Of a DNA stretch of 6,636 bases, positions 1-5,258 are shown piece by piece. Position numbers and translations under genes: made by a program. Position 1 is the first letter of the stretch; each line of letters begins with the position of its first letter. The notes below the pieces were generated by a model that worked only from the letters and a program-made list of their open reading frames with translations, was not told the DNA's origin and did no database searches. This stretch comes from Clostridiales bacterium (GTDB lineage Bacteria; Bacillota; Clostridia; Oscillospirales; Acutalibacteraceae): NCBI GenBank assembly GCA_022791355.1, contig JAAVYX010000050.1:1-6636 (forward strand), written 5' to 3'.

Positions 1-39
1 CCATCTTTTGTCGCGTCACAAAAGATGGGGGCGCGCCCC
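1..39. repeat. Perfect hairpin plus adjoining GC palindrome, cut by window edge
   Basis: Positions 1-11 (CCATCTTTTGT) and 18-28 (ACAAAAGATGG) are exact reverse complements around a 6-nt loop. A 12-bp palindrome, GGGGCGCGCCCC, follows at 28-39. The right arm at 18-36 matches, with one mismatch in 19, the minus-strand sequence of 5058-5040, which is also part of a hairpin. The right arm continues as GGGCGCGC after the visible stem, so the left arm probably continues outside the window. No T-run follows on the plus strand, so a classical intrinsic terminator is not shown. A dispersed intergenic hairpin or the transcript end of an unseen neighbour are both possible. Confidence 0.6.
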
Positions 40-81
40 ACGCTCAGATTTTGGAGGAACAAGAAAAGTATATCTGGCGCG

Positions 82-151
82 AAACCTCCACTCGGTCAAT
101 AAAAAACGCAAGCGAATCTAGAGCCAAACCTCCATCTATGCCAATCAATAA
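82..151. repeat. Short degenerate direct repeat, two copies
   Basis: AAACCTCCA occurs at 82-90 and 126-134, and each copy is followed a few bases later by TCAATAA and an A-rich run (96-102 and 145-151). The offset is 44 nt at the first block and 49 nt at the second, so the copies have diverged by small indels. The repeat lies in the AT-rich, gene-free stretch downstream of the prenyltransferase gene. No function is evident and it may be chance in biased sequence. Confidence 0.3.
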
Positions 152-152
152 G

Positions 153-176
153 AAAAAAAATCTGCCGAGAAGCCTC
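153..176 (-). terminator. Possible weak terminator of the minus-strand operon
   Basis: Read on the minus strand, about 40 nt after the prenyltransferase stop, there is a tiny GAG-GCTT-CTC hairpin (176-167), then a few bases and eight consecutive T residues (complement of the A run 153-160). The T tract fits an intrinsic terminator. The stem is only 3 bp and is separated from the tract, so this is a tentative call. Confidence 0.2.
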
Positions 177-214
177 ACTTTTTAATAAGAAAATTACAAA
201 TAAAAGAATCCATA

Positions 215-1129
215 TTAAGACAGAACCAAATCCAACAAAGCAAAAAGGAAGAAAACCACGCTGACCATCTGATTGAGATGATAAGACTGAAAGCGCATTC
301 GCCGGGGATTGGCCGGTTCCACGTCCAGGTGTTCCAAGAGGAGCAGCAGGGCGGCAGCCAGCAGGCCCGCATAGTAAAAGCCGCCGGCCGGCCGGAAGAA
401 GGGGAGGCCGGCCAACAGGAACAAGGCCAGCAGATGACAGCCAGCCGAGAGCAGCAGGGCTGTCCGTGAACCGAATCGGGCGGGAATGGAATACAAACCC
501 TCCTTTCGGTCGAAATCCATGTCCTGTAAGGCGTAGAGGATATCGAAACCAGCCACCCAAAAGAAGACCGCGCCGCCCAGAAGAAAGGGGATTAGGGTCA
601 GCCGGCCCTGTACGGCGATGGCTGCTCCTACCGGGGCGCCGCCGCAGCACAGTCCCAGAATAAAGTGGCAGAGCCAAGTGAAGCGCTTGGAGTAGGAGTA
701 AAAGAGAAACAGGGCGACGGCCAGGGGGGATAGAAGGAGACAGAGAGGGTTAAGCATATAGGCCGAGAGGGCCAGCAGAACGAAGCAGAAGACGGTCAGG
801 ACCGTAGCCTCGGCCAAAGAGACCCGTCCGGCGGCCAGGGGCCGTCCGCTGGTTCGGGGGTTCTTTTGGTCGAAGCGAAGGTCTGCGATGCGGTTGAAGG
901 CGTTGGCCCCGTTTCGCGCGCCGATGAGGGCCAGCAGAATCCAGAAAAAGGTGGAGAAGGAGGGCGGCCCCTCGGCGGCCCAAAGCATGGAAAGCAGGCC
1001 AAAGGGCAGGGAAAAGAGGGTGTGGGAAAAAAGGACCAGCTCCCCGTACCGCCGTAAACGGGAAATCAGTCCCCCTTTACCGGTTTGGCCGGACTTTTCG
1101 GACGACGGGACCGCCGCTTTGGAAGCCAT
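215..1129 (-). CDS. mqnP: UbiA-family polyprenyltransferase, MqnP-like (menaquinone biosynthesis)
   Basis: This is an integral-membrane enzyme of the UbiA superfamily, expected to attach a polyprenyl chain to an aromatic carboxylate; 304 residues is a normal family length. The first Asp-rich motif is NRIADLRFD (about residues 79-87, followed by NPRTSGRPL). The second is ALQDMDFDRKEG (about 200-211, Asp 203/205/207). Both bind the prenyl diphosphate through Mg2+. Between and around them are about eight hydrophobic segments, and the C-terminal LNQMVSV stretch resembles the MqnP group. The gene follows the UbiD-like gene on the same strand and starts inside it, so translational coupling is likely. 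ATG 1129 is chosen (upstream AAAGGTGGGG); a GTG at 1135, with AAGGG nine bases upstream, would add two residues. The family is clear. The MqnP assignment rests on the UbiD neighbour and on Bacillota lacking ubiquinone; databases often label it 4-hydroxybenzoate polyprenyltransferase. Confidence 0.88.
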   Translation of the reverse strand: MASKAAVPSSEKSGQTGKGGLISRLRRYGELVLFSHTLFSLPFGLLSMLWAAEGPPSFSTFFWILLALIGARNGANAFNRIADLRFDQKNPRTSGRPLAAGRVSLAEATVLTVFCFVLLALSAYMLNPLCLLLSPLAVALFLFYSYSKRFTWLCHFILGLCCGGAPVGAAIAVQGRLTLIPFLLGGAVFFWVAGFDILYALQDMDFDRKEGLYSIPARFGSRTALLLSAGCHLLALFLLAGLPFFRPAGGFYYAGLLAAALLLLLEHLDVEPANPRRMRFQSYHLNQMVSVVFFLFALLDLVLS

Positions 1130-2555
1130 ATTCACCCCACCTTTCCCTTACCAGCCTTTGCAGCTCGGCCGGCCGGGACAAATCGGCCGGCCAGGGCCGG
1201 GGATGCCCCTCCTCGGGCAGCTTGCGGGTGGCGTCGACCCCCATCCGGCTGCCGAAGTGCCGGGTGGGGGAGGCGTGGTCCAGCGCGTCCAGCGGGCCGG
1301 GGGTAATCAGCAGGTCCCGGCTGGGGTCGATATTATTGAAGACCCGCCAGAGCACCTCCGAACGGTTGTGCGGGTCCACGTCCTCGTCCACTACCACAAT
1401 CAGCTTTTGGTACATCATCTGTCCCAGCCCCCACAGGGCGTGCATAACCTTGGCCGCCTGGCCGGGATACCGTTTGCGGATGGACACCACGGCGCAGTTG
1501 TGGAAGACCCCTTCTATGGGCAGGTCCATATCCCGGATATCGGGACAGACCGCCTGCAAAAAGGGCAGGAAGATCCGCTCGGTGGCCTTGGCCATGTAGC
1601 AGTCCTCCATGGGAGGGCGGCCCACCAGAGTGGCCTGGTAGATGGGGTCGGCCCGATGGAACAGCCGCTTGAGATGAAAGACGGGGTAGGGAGCCTTTTC
1701 AGAGTAATACCCGGTATGGTCGCCGAAGGGACCCTCCTCCCGCAGCTCGTCCAGGTCCACATACCCCTCCAGCAGAAATTCGCAGTTGGCCGGGACCCGC
1801 ACGTCGCTTAAAACCGATTTGGTCATGGACACCGGCCGGCCGCGAAGAAAACCGGCCAGCAGCATTTCGTCCACGCCGGGGGGCAAGGGGGCTGTGGCGG
1901 CGTAGGTCACGGCCGGGTCGCAGCCGACGGCCACCGACACCGGCATCCGTCCCCCCAGCTTTTTATACTTCTCGTAGATCGACCGGCCGTCCTTGTGCAG
2001 GTGCCAATGCATACCCGCCGTCCGCCGTCCGAAGACCTGCATACGGTAAACCCCGTAGTTCTGGGCCCCGGTTTCGGGGTCCATGGTGCAGACCACCGGC
2101 AGGGTCAGATACCGGCCCCCGTCCTCCGGCCAGCACTGTAAGGCCGGAAGCTGGGTGAGGTCGGGCGCCGCCTCTATCTCCTGCCAGGCCCCCCTTGCCG
2201 CCGGTACGGGCAGACAGGCGGCCAATCCGGCCAGCCGAGGCAGTGCCTTGAGCTTATCCACCAGAGTCAGGTAGTTTTCGGCCCCCAGCAGGCGGCGGAT
2301 TTTTTCCCCCGGCGCGTCGAGACTGTCGGTCTCCAGGGCCAGCTCCATGCGCCGGTAGGAGCCGAAAGCGTTGGTCAGAACCGGGAAGGCCGAACCCTTC
2401 ACACGGGTGAAGAGCAGAGCCGGTCCCAGACGTTTGGACACCCGGTCGGTGATTTCGGCGATTTCCAGATAGCTGTCCACCGCAGCGTCTATGCGGTGAA
2501 GCTGTCCCGCCCCTTCCAGGGCGGCTAGAAAGGCGCGCAGGTCTTTATAAGCCAT
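1077..2555 (-). CDS. mqnL: UbiD-family decarboxylase, MqnL-like (menaquinone biosynthesis)
   Basis: This 492-residue cytoplasmic protein belongs to the prenylated-FMN-dependent UbiD family and is about full length. Visible family signatures are NYGVYRMQ (166-173, with Asn166 and Arg171), the histidine-rich MHWHLHKDG (182-190), GCDPAVTYAA (211-220), PGVDEMLLAG (226-235, Glu230), EEGPFGDHTGYY (273-284) and SRMGVDATRK (436-445). By motif position Arg171, Glu274 and Asp279 correspond to the Arg-Glu-Glu/Asp catalytic triad, and Asn166, Glu230 and a histidine of 183-187 to the metal/cofactor site. In the futalosine route this enzyme removes the carboxyl group from the prenylated 1,4-dihydroxy-6-naphthoate. 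It is the first gene of the minus-strand operon. ATG 2555 is preceded by GGGAGG at 7 nt, an excellent site. No UbiX-type flavin prenyltransferase, needed to make the cofactor, is present here. UbiD itself acting on another aromatic acid is the alternative. Confidence 0.9.
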   Translation of the reverse strand: MAYKDLRAFLAALEGAGQLHRIDAAVDSYLEIAEITDRVSKRLGPALLFTRVKGSAFPVLTNAFGSYRRMELALETDSLDAPGEKIRRLLGAENYLTLVDKLKALPRLAGLAACLPVPAARGAWQEIEAAPDLTQLPALQCWPEDGGRYLTLPVVCTMDPETGAQNYGVYRMQVFGRRTAGMHWHLHKDGRSIYEKYKKLGGRMPVSVAVGCDPAVTYAATAPLPPGVDEMLLAGFLRGRPVSMTKSVLSDVRVPANCEFLLEGYVDLDELREEGPFGDHTGYYSEKAPYPVFHLKRLFHRADPIYQATLVGRPPMEDCYMAKATERIFLPFLQAVCPDIRDMDLPIEGVFHNCAVVSIRKRYPGQAAKVMHALWGLGQMMYQKLIVVVDEDVDPHNRSEVLWRVFNNIDPSRDLLITPGPLDALDHASPTRHFGSRMGVDATRKLPEEGHPRPWPADLSRPAELQRLVRERWGEYGFQSGGPVVRKVRPNR

Positions 2556-2670
2556 GGAATTTCCTCCCGCGGGTCCTTTGTCCTTTTATGCGGCTTCTCT
2601 ATATTTATGAAGCGGTGGGCAAAGGTATCCCAGTTTTATCCAGATTAGTATGACCGGACGGGAGGAAATT

Positions 2671-2790
2671 ATGAAAGCCGGCGAGAACCGCCAAAGAGAG
2701 CGCCGCTGTTATCGGCCGTATATGATTGACATCCGCCTGGCGATGGCCCGAATAGGCGATGAGTGTGATTGGCCGCGTTTTCGGATTTGA
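2671..2790 (+). CDS. Candidate small protein, 39 residues
   Basis: An ATG at 2671 follows GGGAGG (2660-2665) at 5 nt, one of the best ribosome sites in the window and almost the same as the site used by mqnL. The frame runs 39 codons to TGA 2788-2790. The product starts MKAGENRQRERRCYRPYMID and ends WPRFRI; it is strongly basic in the first half, with two Cys and no signal peptide or membrane segment. No family is recognised. No clear promoter is seen directly upstream, and the GGGAGGAAATT could be coincidental in purine-rich sequence. The call rests on the start context alone. Confidence 0.3.
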   Translation: MKAGENRQRERRCYRPYMIDIRLAMARIGDECDWPRFRI

Positions 2791-3056
2791 CAGGCGAAAG
2801 TCTTTCGTTTCCTGATAACCTCCTTCTTTGAGGGCGGCTGCTGTGCATAATAGCCCCCCAAGGCGGATGGTACGGTTTGCCCATGAATACCGCTTTGTTT
2901 TGGCCGCCGCCCGACAGAGAAACTGGCCTTGACTCGCCAAAATAGAGAGGCCGGCCGCTCGCCTTCGGACCATCCTTTACGGCGGTAGACGGGCCGCGCT
3001 AAAGAGAGAATGTTGGATATATCATCTCTTGGAGGCGAATGGTATTATATGCAGAT

Positions 3057-3071
3057 ATGCCTTTTAGGCAT
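3057..3071. promoter_or_regulatory. Perfect 6+3+6 inverted repeat upstream of the flavoprotein promoter
   Basis: ATGCCT-TTT-AGGCAT is an exact 15-bp dyad ending 23 bp before the -35 hexamer at 3095. Its place suggests a regulator-binding site for the downstream operon, but the sequence does not match an operator I can name. It would also fold as a small hairpin if transcribed from further upstream. Confidence 0.35.
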
Positions 3072-3094
3072 GTTTACATATTTTGTGAAAGTAT

Positions 3095-3123
3095 TTGATA
3101 TAGCTGGGCGAGGAATTTATAAT
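3095..3123 (+). promoter_or_regulatory. Sigma-A-type promoter of the flavoprotein-lipoprotein operon
   Basis: The -35 element is TTGATA (3095-3100), the spacer is 17 bp, and the -10 element is a perfect TATAAT (3118-3123). Transcription should start near 3130, giving a leader of roughly 85 nt that is AT-rich and without obvious strong structure. The surrounding 3010-3215 region is much more AT-rich than the genes beside it, as expected of a promoter region. Confidence 0.75.
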
Positions 3124-3216
3124 GTAGATGAAAGGAATAAAGCTGTGTTTTAAAGAGATTGGGCAGTACAATTCGATTTCAACGGATAAAAATTATTTTA
3201 TAAGGGAGAAATACAT

Positions 3217-3756
3217 ATGGGCAAAAAGGTTTTGATTCTTTCCACCAGTCCCCGCAAGGGGGGAAATTCCGACGCGTTGGCCGACGCCTTTGCCAAAGGC
3301 GCGTCCGAAGCGGGCTGCGAGGCGGAAAAGATTACGCTGTATGATAAAACCGTCGGCTTTTGCAAAGGCTGTCTCGCCTGTCAGAAAACCGGCCGGTGCG
3401 CGATTCATGACGACGCGGCCGCCGTGGCGCAAAGGATGGGGCGGGCGGAGGTTATCGTTTTCGCCACCCCTGTTTACTTTTACGAGATGTGCGGTCAGAT
3501 GAAAACCATGCTGGACCGCTCCAACCCGCTGTACGCTTCCGATTACGCTTTTCGCGACGTTTACCTGCTGGCCGCCGCGGCCGACGAGGAGCAGAGCGCC
3601 CTCGACGGGGCCGTGAAAGGCCTGGAAGGGTGGATTTCCTGCTTTGAAAAGGCCCGGCTGGCCGGAAGTTTGCTGGCAGGCGGCGTGGACGCGGCTGGCG
3701 CGGTCCAAGGGCATCCCGCCTTGGCAAAGGCCTATGAAATGGGAAAGTCGGTTTAA
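3217..3756 (+). CDS. Flavodoxin-fold NAD(P)H-dependent FMN reductase / iron-sulfur flavoprotein-like
   Basis: This is a 179-residue cytoplasmic protein of the NADPH-dependent FMN reductase/flavodoxin family. The N-terminal beta strand and phosphate loop read VLILSTSPRKGGNS (5-18), the classic FMN phosphate site. CKGCLACQKTGRC follows, with Cys49, Cys52, Cys55 and Cys61 (CX2CX2CX5C), then HDD. The second flavin-contact segment is FATPVYFYEMCGQMKTMLDR (82-101). The cysteine spacing fits the compact motif that holds a [4Fe-4S] cluster in archaeal iron-sulfur flavoproteins (CX2CX2CX4-7C). Many bacterial relatives share it without a proven cluster, so cluster binding is inference. AAGGGAG (3202-3208) lies 8 nt before ATG 3217. 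The gene opens a two-gene operon and ends 17 bp before a lipoprotein gene. The physiological electron donor, acceptor and substrate cannot be told from sequence. Confidence 0.87.
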   Translation: MGKKVLILSTSPRKGGNSDALADAFAKGASEAGCEAEKITLYDKTVGFCKGCLACQKTGRCAIHDDAAAVAQRMGRAEVIVFATPVYFYEMCGQMKTMLDRSNPLYASDYAFRDVYLLAAAADEEQSALDGAVKGLEGWISCFEKARLAGSLLAGGVDAAGAVQGHPALAKAYEMGKSV

Positions 3757-3773
3757 CCGGAGGGGAGGACGCT

Positions 3774-4907
3774 ATGAAAGGGAGACTGGGTCTATTGCTC
3801 GGGCTGGTTGCGCTGCTGACGCTTTCGGCCTGCGGCGGACCCGCGCAGAACCCGTCTAAAAGCGGTGCGCCGGCTGCGAGCCGGGAGGCGCGGACGGACG
3901 GCGGGGCGGCGTATATCCAAGTACGGGACCCTGAGAGCCGTACGGTTATTTACCAGCTCAACGACAGCCCGGGCGCGCGGACGCTGTATCAACAGCTGCC
4001 CTTGTCCATAGACGTGGAAAGCTTCAGTGATAACGAAAAGATATTTTATCCGCCGGCAGGGTTGGATACGGCCGATACCCCTTTAGCGGAGGGCGGAACG
4101 GGAAAACTGGCCTATTACGCGCCCTGGGGCGACGTGGTTATGTTTTACGGCGACTTCCGGCCCAGCGGCGATTTGTACGCGCTGGGCGAGGCTGTGTCCG
4201 GCGAGGCGGATATCCCCGCGCTTTCCGGCCGTATACGGGTGGAAGCGGCAATCGGGGCGCAAGGGGCTTCCGAGGCTTTGCCGGAGGCCGGCCGGCCGCA
4301 GGAAAGCCCGTCGCTCGAAAAGACGCGGGACGGAAGCGCCCTTCTTTCGCAGACGGCCCTGTCTCAGCCATCGTCCCGGAATATGACCGCCGCCAGCGCG
4401 CCGCCGGATGCGCGGACGTCCGCTGCGGCGACCGTATCCGAAGAAGAAACCTCCGCCGCTGCGCCCTCTAGTCTGCCGGTCGGGACGGGGGTTTCGGCCG
4501 CATCTAAGCCCCCGGCAACCCGGCCGGATACCCCGGCGGAAAGCGAGAATGCTATGTTGCGCATTGAAATGGCTGTGGGAGGGAGGGTCTTTGCCGGCCG
4601 TTTGTATGATACCGCGGCTGGGCGGGCACTGGCGGCGCATATACCCATGACGCTGGATATGCGGGAGCTCAATGGGAATGAGAAGTTTTTCTACCTGCCG
4701 GAGGGTCTGCCCGCCGAGGCCAGCCGGCCTTCCGGCATCCATGCAGGCGACTTAATGCTGTACGGGACCGACTGTCTGGCGCTATTCTACGACAGCTCTT
4801 CCACCTCCTACAGCTACACCCCGCTGGGCCGGCTGGATAACGCCGCGGAACTGGCCGCCGCGCTGGGACAAGGAAATGTGCGCGTGACCTTTCGTAAGAA
4901 TATATAA
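3774..4907 (+). CDS. Secreted lipoprotein with two cyclophilin-like domains
   Basis: The 377-residue product begins with a lipoprotein signal: MKGR, a Leu-rich core, then LSAC with the lipid-modified Cys20. After a short spacer comes a first, diverged domain (about 47-157), then a low-complexity linker rich in Ala, Ser, Pro, Thr and Glu (about 158-260), then a second domain (about 261-374). The second carries the hallmarks of the small bacterial cyclophilin-like fold family (Cyclophil_like2 type): LYDTAAGRALAAHIPMTLDM, LNGNEKFFYLPEGLP, HAGDLMLYGTDCLALFY, TSYSYTPLGRL and a C-terminal GNVRVTF. The first domain repeats the pattern in weaker form (LYQQLPLSIDVESFSDNEKI, then FYPPAGL and DVVMFYGDF). 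The biochemical function of the family is not established. The SD GGAGGGGAGG lies 5 nt before ATG 3774, 17 bp after the flavoprotein gene, so the two are co-transcribed. It is probably anchored to the outer face of the cytoplasmic membrane with the linker acting as a flexible spacer. No cysteine other than Cys20 and Cys334 is seen. Confidence 0.85.
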   Translation: MKGRLGLLLGLVALLTLSACGGPAQNPSKSGAPAASREARTDGGAAYIQVRDPESRTVIYQLNDSPGARTLYQQLPLSIDVESFSDNEKIFYPPAGLDTADTPLAEGGTGKLAYYAPWGDVVMFYGDFRPSGDLYALGEAVSGEADIPALSGRIRVEAAIGAQGASEALPEAGRPQESPSLEKTRDGSALLSQTALSQPSSRNMTAASAPPDARTSAAATVSEEETSAAAPSSLPVGTGVSAASKPPATRPDTPAESENAMLRIEMAVGGRVFAGRLYDTAAGRALAAHIPMTLDMRELNGNEKFFYLPEGLPAEASRPSGIHAGDLMLYGTDCLALFYDSSSTSYSYTPLGRLDNAAELAAALGQGNVRVTFRKNI

Positions 4908-5024
4908 TGCGCGGGCGATTGGCTTTGTCCTTTGACCGGGCGGGAGGGGCTGCTTCTGCTTTTACTTTTTTAGTGGAGAAGCCATAGCTTAGGCCGGATT
5001 TCCTTAGAGCAGAAGTCCCGTAGG

Positions 5025-5109
5025 CGGATGCAGGCGGCAGCGCGCCCCCCTCTTTTGTCAAGCGGCATAAGAGGGGGCGCACTGCTAGACTGCGTATGCA
5101 AGTATCCGT
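5025..5109. repeat. Large imperfect intergenic hairpin
   Basis: The core pairs CCCCCTCTT (5046-5054) with AAGAGGGGG (5069-5077) around a 14-nt loop. It extends, past a bulged C, to GCG/CGC (5042-5044 with 5078-5080), and then across short internal loops to GCAG/CTGC twice (5037-5040 with 5082-5085, 5030-5033 with 5090-5093) and CGGAT/ATCCG (5025-5029 with 5105-5109). No T-run follows on either strand, so it is not a textbook terminator, although it may stop or stabilise the lipoprotein transcript. Its 5040-5058 segment, read on the minus strand, matches 18-36 at 18 of 19 bases, so it seems to belong to a dispersed hairpin family. The rest of the 4908-5172 gap holds no gene I can recognise. 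Confidence 0.6.
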
Positions 5110-5113
5110 GTAA

Positions 5114-5138
5114 GGACGCCTGGCGCGAGCCGGTCCTC
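5114..5138 (+). repeat. Small hairpin with GCGA tetraloop
   Basis: AGGAC (5114-5118) pairs with GTCCT (5134-5138), and inside it GGC (5123-5125) pairs with GCC (5130-5132) closing a GCGA loop of the GNRA class. The internal loop is asymmetric (4 and 1 nt). It sits directly after the larger hairpin and before the uvrB promoter. It could be part of the same structured element; no function is assigned. Confidence 0.35.
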
Positions 5139-5172
5139 TCAACAAAATAAAAACAATTCTCCCCTTTATCCG

Positions 5173-5201
5173 TTGACATAGAGCCCTCCATACGTTAAAA
5201 T
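5173..5201 (+). promoter_or_regulatory. Sigma-A promoter of uvrB
   Basis: The -35 element is a perfect TTGACA (5173-5178), the spacer is 17 bp, and the -10 element is TAAAAT (5196-5201). Transcription would begin around 5208, inside the LexA-type operator that follows, leaving a leader of about 50 nt before the uvrB start. This is a strong promoter of the kind expected for a tightly repressed repair gene. Confidence 0.8.
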
Positions 5202-5203
5202 AA

Positions 5204-5217
5204 AGAACAAATGTTTA
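5204..5217. promoter_or_regulatory. LexA (DinR-type) SOS box overlapping the uvrB start point
   Basis: The sequence AGAACAAATGTTTA fits the Gram-positive LexA/DinR consensus CGAACRNRYGTTYG at 12 of 14 positions. All inner positions, including GAAC and GTT, agree, and only the outermost base on each side differs. It lies 2 bp after the -10 hexamer, across the predicted transcription start, a standard position for LexA repression. uvrB is a classical SOS-regulon gene, which supports the call. Confidence 0.75.
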
Positions 5218-5258
5218 AACGCTGGAAAAACCATTGAAAATAAAGTGGAGAACAATTT

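Larger units (their letters stand above)
2556..3094. other. Gene-poor divergent intergenic region
   Basis: This stretch separates the minus-strand mqnL-mqnP operon from the plus-strand flavoprotein operon. Longer reading frames here (minus 2605-2973 and 2669-2884) lack a properly spaced ribosome site and resemble no family I know. The only frame with a good translation start is the 39-codon plus-strand ORF at 2671-2790. The promoter of mqnL should lie on the minus strand near the AT-rich ATAAATATAG around 2600-2610 (minus reading). That stretch sits in the loop of a GCTTC/GAAGC inverted repeat (2593-2597 and 2609-2613), but I find no convincing -35 partner. A 7-bp inverted repeat, GGATGGT 2865-2871 with ACCATCC 2969-2975, brackets part of the region. 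No known riboswitch class is recognisable. Decayed coding sequence is possible but unproven. Confidence 0.5.

Noticed and set aside
96..677. Minus-strand ORF of 193 codons with a hydrophobic C-terminus
   Set aside because: Most of it is a shifted frame of mqnP; the tail in 96-214 is AT-rich sequence giving Phe/Leu/Ile by composition. No independent start signal. A C-terminal frameshift of mqnP is not needed, since mqnP already ends at a normal length.
888..1811. Plus-strand ORF of 307 codons opposite mqnL and mqnP
   Set aside because: It lies antisense to two genes with clear family motifs, has no ribosome site, and its composition (Gly, Pro, Arg, Val, His) is what GC-rich codon bias produces on the opposite strand.
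2788..2816. TTGACA at 2787-2792 as a promoter -35 element
   Set aside because: No acceptable -10 hexamer lies 16-18 bp downstream; the nearest TGATAA-like sequence is too far.
2605..2973. Minus-strand ORF of 122 codons in the intergenic region
   Set aside because: The start has AAAGG directly abutting the ATG, no family resemblance is seen, and the overlapping 2669-2884 frame is equally open. Decayed coding DNA cannot be excluded, but no gene can be supported.
3193..3714. Minus-strand ORF of 173 codons opposite the flavoprotein gene
   Set aside because: Antisense shadow of a gene with intact flavin-binding motifs.
4083..4742. Minus-strand ORF of 219 codons inside the lipoprotein gene
   Set aside because: Arg/Gly/Pro-rich antisense shadow of the low-complexity linker region; no start signal.
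4669..5145. Minus-strand ORF of 158 codons reaching into the gap before uvrB
   Set aside because: Half is antisense to the lipoprotein gene and the rest crosses the large hairpin; no ribosome site or domain.
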